DNA of 64,000 nucleotides from the NCBI GenBank assembly GCA_022701365.1, contig JAKUHH010000072.1, positions 682,001 to 746,000 of the forward strand. The letters run 5' to 3'. Positions 47,291 to 58,900 of this stretch are shown here, piece after piece. The position numbers and the translations under genes are program-made. How positions within the stretch are numbered: the stretch's first letter is position 1; the number at the start of each line of letters is the position of its first letter. Source of the stretch: Mycocentrospora acerina (Eukaryota; Ascomycota; Dothideomycetes; Pleosporales). Under the pieces are notes generated by a model. That model was not told where the DNA came from and searched no databases. It saw only the letters and a program-made list of their open reading frames with translations.

Positions 47291-49010
47291 GTGGTCATCG
47301 CAACCCTACTCCCGCTTGACATGTTGATTCATTCTCCGACACATCCATGCCACCAACAAGCATACATTATTCCAACCACTATAAAATTCTCCTGGACATG
47401 GCTTCCACCTTACTCACACTCACGGTGGTTCCTCTACAACCTACACACCGGCCATCCAACAACTCACCTCATCTACTTCAAAACCCATTTCAAAGTTTTG
47501 CATCCATATAGCATAGCGAGGCGTTGACGACACCAATCTCTCTCTCTACGCGTTTCTCATCTCGCTAGCATCTTCCTTCCCAACGCCGCCTTTCCATGTA
47601 AACATCTACCAAGCTCTCCCAAGTTGCTTAGCTGCGCGAGATGCGCCATTTCCTGTTTCCTCTTGGATCAAGACTCCGTTAGCAACTTGTCGCGTTTTTT
47701 TACTTCTTCTTCTTGTCTTTGTGTGTGTGTGTGTATACACAGAGGAAGCCCTCTTTCCCCTCCGGTTAGTCTCACTCTGCCTTGCACGTCTATGCTTGGC
47801 TGGCTGGCAGACAGGCAAGCAAGTGAATGTGCTGACTTGGAGTGGAGAAGGAAAAAAAGGAATGTTTTTTTTCTCTCATACATTTCACTCACGTTTGGTC
47901 CGACTTTTTTTTGGGGGGATATTCTTCATGGAGGACTTTTGTCGTAGCGGAGCGTTTGACCACTTTCCGCTTCTGTTTGTTTCTTTGTTTTTTGTTTATA
48001 TCACTCGTCATGGGGAGAGACTGTGTATATGATATCCCCCTTCCCTGGGTACGTGGATGGATGAATAAGGGGGGTTGTGTAGATGGATAGATGGACAGAT
48101 GAACGGATGGATGGATGGATGGACAGATGAACGGACGGATGAATGGCTTTTTTTGGTTGTCGAAAAAAAAAGAAAAAGAAAAGGCATGCTTCTTCTGGCT
48201 CTCTTTTTTTTTGAAAGTACAACTGGCACCTGTTTGAACCGACTCCCTCCATGGAAGCTTGAATATTATGAGATTATGCTATATTTTTTTTCATCCGGAT
48301 ATTCTACCACCTCTGGTTTTCTTTTTCTTTTTCTCCTCTCTTCGAAAATCGTCTATTTGTGTGTGCGTGTGTGCACTAGTGATGATGATGATGATGATGA
48401 TGATGTTTTCTTATCTGCTTATCCTGTGAGAGAGGGGGGGAAGGAGGGGAAGGAGAGGACAAGTGATGGATGACGTAATGATTAGTTGATGTGAGTGAGT
48501 GAGTGAGTGAGCGAGGCGCGTTAGCATATGCTTCCTTGTCTTCTTCTTCTTCTTCGCATATCGTGCCGTACATCCACATCACACAACACACGACACACAT
48601 TACACAAAACACAATCGCTGTAAGCACGCACGCATGCACGCATGCACGCACGCACCTACGCACAAGGGAACCGTTTTGTGGATTTCGAAAGCTTGTGTAT
48701 TCTGCTTGGCCGGAACCATAACCCCTCTCCCTCTTCATTTGCCTACTACAAGTTCCCAAGACGACTGCTCTGTGCCAGATTTTTTTTGGGGAAAATAAAA
48801 GGTTTGAATGGATTTCACTCTACATGCCCCGATTCCCGTCATCATACGTTTGAAAAATTTCCCGAAAACCGAGTGATAAGCACAGAAAAGATGCCATGTG
48901 GACAAAGTGATCGAAGCGCTTCCATGTCCGTCGCATGCATTCGTCGCCTTCGTTCCACCCCACTCTCGCTTTCTCTCTCCCAACTCGCCAGACGCCAATG
49001 TGCGAATAGC
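47291..49010. other. Long convergent spacer with several microsatellites
   Basis: About 1.7 kb between converging genes; no coding sequence supported. Repeats: (GT)n at ~47,722-47,735; GGAT/GACA-type tetranucleotides at ~48,070-48,140; (GAT)8 at ~48,380-48,403; (GTGA)n at ~48,490-48,512; CTT tract at ~48,538-48,556; GCAC/GCAT alternation at ~48,626-48,655. T-rich blocks are frequent. Confidence 0.7.
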
Positions 49011-49739
49011 TCACTTGAGCTTCTTCTTGGGGCGGAGCTGGTTGGTGTGACCGCACTTCTTCTTGCGCTGTGGGGAACGTTAGCTTTCTACTCTCTTCTT
49101 CTTTATAGATTTTCAACCTGGTGTTGATGATGATGGTAAAGGTAGAGGTGAAGATGACGGTGTAGGTAGATGGATGGATGGATGGATGGATGGGTAGGTG
49201 GCGGGCTTGACGTACGCAGTTGACAGCCCTCGGTGGCAGGCGGGCGTAGCACTTGCGGCAGATCATCTTGTCGCAGTTGTACTTGGAGGCCAAGGCCTTG
49301 AGCGAAGGCTCAATGATACCGCCACGGAGACGGAGGACCAAGTGAAGAGTCGACTCCTTCTGGATGTTGTAGTCGGAAAGGGTGCGGCCATCCTCGAGCT
49401 GCTTGCCGGCGAAGATCAAACGCTGCTGGTCCGGGGGAATGCCCTCCTTATCCTGGATCTTGGACTTGACATTGTCTGTTCCTCGCAGTCAGCCTCATTG
49501 CCCTAATTCTCCAGCGTCGCCGTCCCGTATGTTTAAATGTCTGTGTTTGCGTGCCGAGCATTGCGCTGCGCATCTTCGTACTGGGTGCGGCGTGCAGGGT
49601 GGGTGAGCGTACCGATGGTGTCAGAGGACTCCACCTCGAGGGTGATAGTCTTGCCCGTCACTGCGAGAAACAGTCAGTACACGTTCGGCGGGCGCATGCT
49701 TCGGGCTCGCAACGTACGGGTCTTCACGAAGATCTGCAT
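49011..49739 (-). CDS. UBI1: Ubiquitin-60S ribosomal protein eL40 fusion
   Basis: Precursor cleaved after Gly76 to release ubiquitin and ribosomal protein L40. Model on minus: exon 1 49718-49739 (MQIFVKT), intron 49661-49717, exon 2 49613-49660, intron 49476-49612, exon 3 49216-49475, intron 49068-49215, exon 4 49011-49067; 128 residues, exactly 76 + 52. Ubiquitin ends HLVLRLRGG, followed by IIEPSLKALASKYNCDKMIC and the L40 zinc-binding pattern CRKCYARLPPRAVNC...KKCGHTNQ. Exon 4 encodes RKKKCGHTNQLRPKKKLK. The final intron contains the GGAT tetranucleotide repeat at ~49,168-49,193. Confidence 0.97.
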
Positions 49740-50100
49740 GTTGACGGTGTTGCTGGATCCTGTACTGTCGTAAGTTGTCTGGCGCTGAAGTCAGGAATTC
49801 GAGCGTGCGAGCGCTTACCTAATTATCATCGCTTAGCGAGGTGGGGTCTCACGTGCCTTGGCATACTCAATAGTGCACCATATCAACCCCCCACATCACA
49901 CAATCTCATGAAAATCATGGTGGAGAAGGGAATCCATATGATTCTATTATTTCATGTAAAAAATTAGGGCTCCTTTCCTCAAATGAAGCAATTTATAGCA
50001 TACAACCTAAGCTTCCAGTTTCAATATTTGCGTCATTGTAGAAGATGTATTGCAGCACCTATAATACTGAAACTATAACCAAACATACTTATTCCTCGGC
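49740..50100. other. UBI-L40 promoter and RRN7 3' region
   Basis: Tandem minus-strand spacer; the left part is the ubiquitin-L40 promoter/leader, the right AT-rich part the RRN7 3' end. No gene seen. Confidence 0.5.
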
Positions 50101-51901
50101 TTACGTCTCTCGCGTCCTCTGCATTCCACGTCTCCGCCACTGCTCGATCTTGGCCTCAGTGAAAAATACAGCTAGGACCAGCATATCCATTGACAACCCT
50201 ACTACCTTTGCAACCTCCTCATAAAACATCTTTGCTTGCTCTGGCAAATCCTGCTCTTTCTTGTACAACTGATACATTTCTCCTGGCCGCAACATGTTAT
50301 CTGCAGCTTCATTCTCGCCGATAGCTGCATTCGGTTTCATGCTGCTGTGTACTGCCTTGACTATACCTAGTTTTTCCTGAAGCTCCATTCCCTCCACCGT
50401 CTGGCTGGCAGAATGGACACTCTTGCCGTCAATAGGAAACATCTCATAAAGCGCGTTCAGAAAGTCATCATTGTCTCTCGTCTTCCGTATTTCCGCGTCA
50501 TCAAGGAATGCGTCCGCGTAGAAATCCATGTACTGATCGAGCTGGCCGTCCAGCATTGTAAATACATCTTTCTCCTCTAGCTTAGTCATCTCTTCGTTTG
50601 TAAAACGCGTGTCGCCATCTTTTTGTCTAGGCTTTGCGGCTATCATCTGTCGACACCATGCGCCCCAGTCTAAGATGATTGCTGTGGGCTCTGAAGAGGA
50701 TCTTGGATAACGACGTTCACCATCGAACGGATAAAAGAGCTTGACACAAACGACGAGACAACCGGCGAACTGAGCCTCAGGCAAATGTCGGATACCAAGC
50801 CTTCTATGCCCCTCTCGTCGCAATGCAAAATTGTATTCGAGGATATCACCTAGCTGGATCGTCGCATCGTAAAGTTCAAGCGGCAAAGCCAACTCTTTCA
50901 GGCAGCGAAAGAGCAGTAGTTGAACATTGAGACCAGGCCATGAAATTCCATAATCTTTCTCAAAGCTGACTTGCAGATCCGTGATCGTAGCATATAACCG
51001 CTTGTGTTTGAGTAACGTGTTCGGATCCAGAACTGATTGGTATGAAGGTGGCAGACGGTCCCTCATCGTCAGCGGCAGTAGCTTAATGGCCCTCCTATAA
51101 GCCAGTGAACCACTCATAACCCAAGCGTAGATGTCCCCAGGGGTAATTGGAAGTCGCAATGTCATCGTTCCCAAATAACACAACGCCAGGCAGTCGATTA
51201 GATTTGGCACGCTGCCGAGTTTTTTGTCTCTACCTTTTGGCGTTCTCAGCGTGCCTTTTTCAACGTCCGTTTCGCTATCGTCGGTCTCCAAAGTGTTGAA
51301 AACTTGAGATTGCGATTCCGAATCCTGGTCCTGCCTCGCGATCCTGTTACCGAATTGAGATATACGGAGAGACCAAAGGTCAAACACTACAACCTCAAGC
51401 TCTTCTGGCAGACCTTTTTCTTTGACCAAGAACCATAACTGGTGCCGCAGGACAAGCTGTAGGCATTTCAAGTACAAGTCTAAAGCCTGCCGACCGCTAA
51501 AATCTGTCAAGGTTAGTTGGAAGTCTCGGAACTGCTGTAAATTCAATTCGAGTCTCCGCAGACTGCAAGCATGACCAACCGATGTGGAATTGGCCCATTC
51601 TCTGTATGCGAGTCGCTCCCAAAGCGGGAGAGTGATTCAAAATACTTACGTTTTGCGATTTTCTTCTGCTCTTCTCCATCCTTTTTTTTATGCGTTACGA
51701 CCCTTCTTCCTGTTGCAAAATCATCGTCATCTTCTTCAGCACGGAGTAGACCCTAGCAGATATTAGTAAACATCTAAAGTATTTCGCAGAATTACGTACG
51801 CCCTGACGATGTCCATTTTCGCAGTATCGGAATCCGTCCTCGCCTTCATCGTAATTCCTAGAGCGACAATTCTCGACTCCACAAACAGGACCCTGAACCA
51901 T
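50101..51901 (-). CDS. RRN7: RNA polymerase I core factor subunit Rrn7 (TFIIB-like)
   Basis: TAF1B/Rrn7-type factor of the Pol I core factor that recruits polymerase to rDNA promoters. Model on minus: exon 1 51800-51901, intron 51753-51799, exon 2 51646-51752, intron 51563-51645, exon 3 50101-51562; 556 residues. Exon 1 carries the zinc ribbon: C7-x4-C12 and C27-x3-H31 in CGVENCRSRNYDEGEDGFRYC and ENGHRQG, the family hallmark. Exon 2 is acidic then basic (EEDDDDFATGRR). Exon 3 enters the cyclin-like region with GRQALDLYLKCLQLVLRHQ and GLPEELEVVVFDLW. The second intron uses a GTATTT donor; the neighbouring GTAAGT donor would put a stop in frame, so the upstream part of this junction is less certain. 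Confidence 0.88.
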
Positions 51902-52504
51902 GACTAGAACGCGTCATTCACAGCCGCATCGGCGTTCACCTCCCGCTTGTACGGCAGCGCTGTCTCGCCAGCTCAAGTCGCGTGAGTCGAGGCGAATGCC
52001 TGCTGTTGAAATTGCGGTACACTAGTGCAAGGGCAACGGGTTCACGAAAATGACCAATCAATCGATTTGCAGAAGATGCCTGGAAGTGAGCATATAGTGC
52101 AAGACGTGTAGGGTGTAAGAGATGTTTGAAGTTGCACCACTCAAGGTTGGCTAGCGCGAAAACAGTAATCCCACATTCACCCGGATTTTCACCAATGATA
52201 ATCGCAGTATTTGCCGTAACATCATCACCTTTTATTTCATTGCCGTAAGGGATATATCTAGGAAAGGGAAACAGATTCGTCATACGTTTCCCACACATGG
52301 CAATGCAATAACCCAAACCCCGTCCGAAGAACCACAACGCTTGGTCGCCATCAGCGCAGCACTGAGGAATGCTGAAGTTGACGCAAAAGATGCAACTTGG
52401 CATAGGAATATGCGAAGCCTTGGGCGACCGGTTTTTTGACCGGAGCTCGTCAGCAATCCGCGACTTGCTTCCTGCTGACAGCCTTCCTGTCCAAAGAAGC
52501 AAAT
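51902..52504. other. Spacer between RRN7 and eIF5A
   Basis: A 200-codon minus frame (51936-52538) covers the spacer but overlaps the end of eIF5A and has no domain or ATG-led conserved start; taken as chance. Probably RRN7 promoter plus eIF5A 3' untranslated region. Confidence 0.45.
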
Positions 52505-53235
52505 TTATTTGGGGGCCTCCTTGGCGTCGATGGCGCACTCCTCGCCCATGGCAGTGAGAACAATGACATCTATCATGTCGTTAGAAGCAAACAAAATACT
52601 AAATAGCACGTGAAACTTACTGGTCTCCTTCTCGGAGTCATCGAAAAGCTTCTGGATCTTCTCGCCAATCTCACCGTCTGGGAGCTTGACGTCGTCCTTG
52701 GTGGTGCCGTCGTCCGACATGAGGGAGAGGAAACCGTCATCCTGAATGTCAACCTGAGATGCAATGTTAGCTACAAGGTTGTCACTTGTATCTTAGCTAC
52801 ACTTACGAGGAGGTACTCCTGGCGACGAACGTTGGGGACGTTCATGTTGTGGGTGGAAGGGCACAACTCTTCAAGCTTCTTCGAGGTGAAGATGTCAATG
52901 GCAACCAAGTGGACCTTGGCGTGTCCGTGCTTGCCAGTCTTCGAGGTGGTCATCTCGACAATCTTGCAGGGGCGGTTCTTGATGACAACGAAGCCGCTCT
53001 TCCTCAGAGCAGAGCACTGCATGGGGTACGTCTGCGAGGCACCGGCATCGGCGCTCTCGAAGGTGTGCTCATGCTGGACACAGGAAAGTTAGTATTTGCT
53101 GTGCACAAGAAGCGCAAAATCGCTGGGTCGACAGCAGCGCCTGGGCGATGAGGCGACGGGAACTCGAGAAGGTGGGGTAAGAGAGCACACGCGGAAGTGC
53201 GGCCGCGGGGGACGTACCTGCGCGTCGTCGGCCAT
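52505..53235 (-). CDS. HYP2: Translation factor eIF5A (hypusine protein)
   Basis: Binds ribosomes and relieves stalling at difficult peptide bonds; needs hypusine modification of one lysine. Model on minus: exon 1 53218-53235 (MADDAQ), intron 53074-53217, exon 2 52807-53073, intron 52754-52806, exon 3 52621-52753, intron 52570-52620, exon 4 52505-52569; 160 residues. The modification loop TTSKTGKHGHAKVH puts the hypusine lysine at residue 54, equivalent to human Lys50. Other signatures: GASQTYPMQCSALRKSGFVV, CPSTHNMNVPNVRR, and the C-terminal OB-fold end NVIVLTAMGEECAI. Transcribed away from VPS52 with a short shared promoter. Confidence 0.97.
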
Positions 53236-53569
53236 TTTGAGAATGAGCGTAGGATGTGACGTGGAGGAAGAGGCTGGTGATAATTCGGTGGTCTGGGGGC
53301 GCGAGTGAGAGGAGACCTTGAACAAGAAGAGGAGGAGAAGTCTGCTTGCCTGGATTTTGATTTTGGGGCACAGGGAGGGGCGAAGCGGCGCTAGAAGATC
53401 CCTGTCTAGCGTCTCTCGCTTAATACGTTGACGGGAACAGCTGTCGCGACCTAGATGTCCATGCTTCCTTCCTTCCTACATTGCTTACTGTGCTTGCTCG
53501 CTCTTGCTGCTTGACTTGTCTCGAAACGTGCTACTTTGAACAACTAACTACAATCTCTAACGACACAAC
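53236..53569. promoter_or_regulatory. Shared divergent promoter, eIF5A / VPS52
   Basis: 334 bases between the two ATGs. Contains a pyrimidine-rich stretch on the plus strand (cttccttccttcc, ~53,464) common in fungal promoters of highly expressed genes. No clear TATA box. Confidence 0.5.
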
Positions 53570-55662
53570 ATGTGGGGCCTAGACAGGCTCTCGTCTTACT
53601 CTACGTTCCCCGGTACGCCGCCGCCGCGCTCTGATTCGTACTCGCCAGCTCCTCGAAGGGGCTATCCAGCTCCGGGGCCGGGCTCTTTGCCCATGAGACC
53701 AGACCTGAATCCACGATCAACATCACTATCACTCATATCGCCTACAGGCTCGGGCACGAGCATGCCTGCGACGACGCGCCCACCTTATGGCGGGCCACGT
53801 AGACGGCCGACAGGGGGAGGATATCCGAATGTTCCCGACCCCGTGCAGGTGCTGGCATCAATAATGGGAGGGCAGCCTAGGAAACCAGTCGTATTAAATG
53901 GGGATAGTGTTGGAGCTTTGCAGCAGAAGCCTGAAGAGGTGGTTGATGATATCGACTTTGGAGAGCTCAGTTTGCAAGATTTCGCAGCGCAAGAAGCACT
54001 CAAGGAACGGCAAACTAGTCCTGTAAATACATATAGCGCACAGTCAGTTGAAGAATGTACGTTGTCTCACCTTGCTTTGGGGCTATCTGCTCATTAGTGC
54101 TTGCAGATGATGTCGAGAAAGATAAATTTGAGGATTTGCACAAGTCGATATTAGCTTGCGACGAGGTCCTCAAATCCGTGGAAACATACCTCACCAACTT
54201 TCAAGCAGATTTAGGGGCAGTGTCGGCGGAAATAGAGTCGCTCCAGAATCGCTCGATAGCGTTGAACACGAAATTGGAGAACCGTAAAGTTGTGGAAAAG
54301 CTTCTAGGACCTGCAGTAGAAGATATCAGCATATCTCCAGCAGTGATACGGAAGATTGCAGAAGGCCCGGTCGATGAGAGCTTCGTACGCGCATTAGCAG
54401 ACATCGATAAGCGCTCTCAAACGGTAAATGCCAAAGCCAAAGAGAACCCAGATCTCAAAGCTGTCGCAGATGTCAAGCCACTCATAGAAAACCTCACAAA
54501 TCGTGCAGTCGAGAGAATACGCGATTACTTGGTGGCTCAAATAAAGGCCATTCGTTCACCTTCGATAAATGCACAGATTATTCAACAACAAGCATTCCTC
54601 AAACACAAAGAACTGTATGCCTTTTTGTCAAGACACCAACCTGAACTTGCGCAACAAATCGGCCAAGCCTACATTTTCACAATGAGGTGGTATTATCTGA
54701 ATCACTTCACACGGTACCGAACCGCCCTCGAAAAGATCAAGGTTCATGCTTTGGATAGATACGACGTCCTTGGTGAAGACCCCAGCACCAAACGAGGTGG
54801 TGGGATACTCGGTCAAGCACGGAATGCACCAGCTGCCTACGATGCCTTTTCGCTTGGTCGACGCAGGGACGCGCTCAAGAGCTCTTCAGTCAGCGCTCTG
54901 ACAGCCTACATTGCTGAAGAAGAAAAGTCAGCGCACTACCTCGAAGTCGTCTTTCGCAGTTTCAATCTCGCGCTGATTGACAATGCTTGCTTCGAATACA
55001 CTTTTGTGTCCACTTACTTCGCGCCCTCCCAAAATTACCACGCCATATCCCGTACATTCTCCGCCATCTTTGAGCCCACGTTTTCCATTGGCCAAGCCTT
55101 GACAAAACAACTCATTGAAAATACTACAGACACATTGGGTGCTCTCCTTTGCGTGCGACTCAACCAACATTTTGCGTTTGAGTTACAACGCAGAAAGGTT
55201 CCAACAGTGGAAGGGTACATCAACGCTACGAATATGCTTCTCTGGCCACGATTCCAGCAGATCCTTGACATGCATTGCACATCTCTCCAAAAACTAACCT
55301 CATCCCTCCCTGGTCGACCGTCCACTGGCGCTGCACTACTTTCATCAAACTCTCAAAACTTGTCTTCAACTGCACCAACACCACTTACGCAAAAATTTGC
55401 CAATCTCATTCACGGCATATTAGCGCTTTCGTCGGAAGCTGGGGATGATGAGCCAGTCTCGGTGAGCGTAGCTAGATTGAGAAGCGAGTATGAGGCATAC
55501 CTCACAAAATTGAGTAAGGGGATCAGCGATGCAAGGAAAAAGGAGAGATTTATGTGCAATAATTATAGTCTTATTTGTACGATACTTGCGGATGTGGAGG
55601 GTAGACTGGGTGAGGAAGTCAGAGTACATTTCGAAAAGTTGAGAGATGCTTTTGACAAATGA
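53570..55662 (+). CDS. VPS52: GARP complex subunit Vps52
   Basis: Subunit of the GARP tether for endosome-to-Golgi vesicles. Model: exon 1 53570-54056, intron 54057-54106 (GTACGT donor, GCAG acceptor), exon 2 54107-55662; 680 residues. The split codon T|AT gives EEYDDVEKDKFEDLHKSI, start of the coiled-coil. The family signature follows: FQADLGAVSAEIESLQNRS, LENRKVVEKLLGPAVEDI, ISPAVIRKIAEGPVDESF. Later blocks include LKHKELYAFLSRH and MRWYYLNHFTRY. The first ~110 residues are Pro/Ser/Gly-rich and disordered (SSYSTFPGTPPPRSDS). Length is close to yeast Vps52 (641). Confidence 0.92.
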
Positions 55663-56019
55663 TCAAGAAGCTGATGGACAATTCTTGCGGAGCCTTGAGC
55701 AGCATGGTCAAGATTACAGTTTCCCAAACAATCTGAATGCCCAGAAACACTGTTCGCGTTCGGACTAGTCACACCCAGTATTTTTCTTCGAAATCTTTGA
55801 GAGACTCCCCCCAGATCTCTAAGTGGTGATGGCACTTCAAGATCGTATCCTATTGGACATAGTTCTGATGCTGATCTAGCTACCTTTAGCTAGAACTCAT
55901 ACTCAGCCTCAATCTCCCTATGTGGAGAGCTGTATTGTTCGAAAGATTACATTGGGGCCAAGCGCACCCTTTTTTAATGGCCTTCTGAGTCTACTGATAT
56001 CTTTTTTCGGCGTTCTTCC
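55663..56019. other. Spacer between VPS52 and the HET gene
   Basis: No gene. This marks the change from conserved genes on the left to accessory sequence on the right. Confidence 0.5.
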
Positions 56020-58455
56020 ATGATGGCCTCGACAAAGCGTCCGGCGGCTATCGTGCTACCCTGGCCTGACAAAAGAGCAAAGCAAAGTGACTACGTAGCT
56101 ATCGATCTTTTGGATCCTGGCGCTGGGGAGCAGCTTCCGAAACAAATACAAGAACACTCAGACTCACAAGAATCACTATGTGAGAAGTGTTCTACGCTTT
56201 CTAGCATGAATGTTTTCGCAGAATCTACGATCGATTTGTTGCTTATGAACAGCGCAGCAACAATCACCACTACAGTTACAATCGAGGATATAGAACCGGC
56301 ACAGATCCACAGTTTCAATTACAAGGATTTAAGAGAAACATGTCGTCTTTGTCGTTTGTTCCTAAAGACGTAAGTTTGTCTCAAGAAAGATATACATATA
56401 CCAGCACAGCCATCGTCAAGCCTGCCCGGCTGTTGAAGATTTTGAGTGATTTCCCGAAAAGGCTAGCGACAACCTGCAATGAAAATAACTTTAGAAACAG
56501 TCAAATGAGACTAGATTCTGTATAGGCACACATATGAGGGTGCTCTTGCTTGAATTTGCATCTGCTAACCCTTGTTTCGATTCAGAATTGAGCAGGCCAG
56601 AATAGTGGACAGTAGCAACGAAGTCTTAGAGTACAAAATCAAAGCCGTCAGAAAACCTGGAATACCTGGTACAGCTTTGGGATTCTTCCTCACATGGGAG
56701 CCCTTCGGCTGGCTTATGTTCGGCACTCATCGTAGATTCTCCGAATGCGAGCACTTGTTCGCCCGGAGCATCCAACCCGATACAGTTGATTGGTCCATTA
56801 TCAGAAAGTGGCTGAGTTATTGCTCCCAGTCGCACGAGAGTAAATGCGGAGTATTCCGGCCCATTTCTGTTTCCGGTTTCCATGTCATTGACTGCACAAC
56901 CCGCAAGATTATCCCAGCACCCCCTGACTGCAGGTTCGCTGCGCTAAGCTATGTCTGGGGGACAGCTTCTTCGTCCTATATCTCCAATTTGAAGCTGCCA
57001 TTGCCTCTGCCTTTACTGATCGAAGACGCCATTACTTGTACTTTGGCAATCGGGCTGCAATATCTTTGGATAGACCGTTATTGCATCGACCAAGGAGGCG
57101 AGTCCAAGCATGAACTCATACAAAGCATGGATTTGATTTATGCGGGAGCAGCAGTTACGATTATAAATGCGGCAGGAGAAAGTGCCGATTGTGGGCTTCC
57201 TGGGGTTTCACATGCAGTCCGACATCCTTCAATGTCAACAACTATCAATGGACGAAATATCAGTATGATCCCCAACACCAAGGCAGAAATATTCAATAGC
57301 AAGTGGTCCACTCGGGGCTGGACCTATCAAGAGGGGTTACTTCCACGCCGACGACTAGTATTCACAAACTCACAGATTTATTTCCAATGTATGGAAATGT
57401 ACTGCTACGAAATGATACCCACCCACTTCCGCACTGGCGGGTACAGCCACACTAATTTGGAGAACTCTTTTGGATACAGCATGGTCGTGTTTCCTCCCAG
57501 AACCCAAAGCATTTTTTCAACAAGTGTCAACAATCGAATATCGGAATATCTTGCGCGAAGCCTATCTTTCGATTGTGATATCCTCAACGCCATCGCTGGG
57601 ATACTTGGCCAAATAACATATCATATCTGGGGGCTTCCATTCCATCATCCTAATTGGATAAAGAGGCCTATTGATTCAACATGGCCACATCTTTCGTCTG
57701 AAAGTCAGTTTCCAGCGGCTTTACTGTGGGCCCCAGTTACAGATACAGAAAGCCAAAAACTAATCAGAAGAGAAAATTTTCCCTCATGGAGCTGGGTTGG
57801 ATGGAAAGGCATTACTGGAATCACTGAAAAATCGATTATTCCTGATGAAAGCATTGTCGATATCCGTCTGAAGATGAGGTCAACAGACGGCCATAGCTGC
57901 TTTTTGGATATCGATCAATTTATGAAAGAGATGGACCGAGGCGCATTCATGTACCAATTTGACTCTTGCTTGTACGTCACGGGATGGCTAACATACATTC
58001 GATTTGGCGAGCTCAGCTACGATCCCTATATCGGGTCATCTTTACGAGCTATGGCCTTCGACGATGCTAGTCAATATGAAATTGCCTGTGTAGCAATCAT
58101 GCCATCTGAAGAGCTGCTCTCAAAATCGAAAGATTTTTTCGAGAATACTTGGCCAGTTTTGCTTTTCTCGAACGGGGAAAAGATTGTAGAAGGCTTGTTA
58201 CTGAAGCACATCGAGGATGATCGTTACGAAAGATTAGGCACTGTCGACCGTTATATTGAATGGCCTATTGAGACTCCTTCTGAACCCAAAACGCCAGACA
58301 ACTCGACGGCCTTTGCATCTTTGGATCCAAAGGACGAAGCGTCTAAGAGTGGAGCAAATTTGTTGTTGGCCCAGGGGTCATCAATAGAAAGTCGAAGAAC
58401 CCCACCACCTGGCTGGCGGGCAAATTGTGAAAGAAAGTCCATACGGCTTGAGTAG
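56020..58455 (+). CDS. HET-domain (heterokaryon incompatibility) protein
   Basis: HET proteins trigger cell death after fusion of unlike fungal individuals, as downstream executors of non-self recognition. Model: exon 1 56020-56369, intron 56370-56585 (GTAAGT donor, CTAAC branch at ~56,565, CAG acceptor), exon 2 56586-58455; 739 residues. The long intron might hide a further exon. Exon 1 has a CxxC pair (CEKC) and CRLCRLF, usual in HET N-termini. The HET core is FAALSYVWG (~234), LQYLWIDRYCIDQ (~274), then STRGWTYQEGLLPRRRLVF (~358). The second motif differs from the common WIDALCINQ form but keeps the spacing. No NACHT, WD or ankyrin repeats follow, so recognition must come from a partner or from the variable C-terminus. 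A decayed HET gene lies directly downstream. Confidence 0.9.
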
Positions 58456-58900
58456 ATGGTTGTTCGCGTACTGTCATCGGTCTTAAAACTTGTCAAGTTT
58501 CTTTTGGAGGATCATCCAGGGGCACACATTTCTGGAAGACGAGCTCGGGACTTATAAGCTCCTGCTTAGCCAGTCTTGTAGAAGAGATTTAAATATCTCC
58601 AGGGATTATCAGCTGATTAAATACTCAACCCAGTTCTCATTTAGTAGCACTTTTCCAGTCGTCCCAATTTCGTTCAAGCATTATTGTTAAGTACTAAGCA
58701 CCATATCAACGAGACTCTTACATTTGCTGCTTCTTGCTCAAACCTTACCTTTTTCATGGAAAATTTCGACTTGAACTTCCAGATCCCTTCTCGGTAGGCG
58801 TCACAGATGAAAACATGGTCAATTTGATCTGACCGCTTTCGAAGTCCGCCCAACAAACAAATGCAATTCGACTTGAAATTTTTCATGGACGATTGAAATA
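58456..58900. other. Spacer downstream of the HET gene
   Basis: AT-rich. One minus-strand frame (58674-58886; GGLRKRSDQIDHVFIC) has coding-like composition but no recognised family. Confidence 0.4.

Noticed and set aside
51936..52538. 200-codon minus-strand open frame between RRN7 and eIF5A
   Set aside because: Overlaps the eIF5A 3' coding exon, lacks an ATG-led conserved start and shows no family motif.
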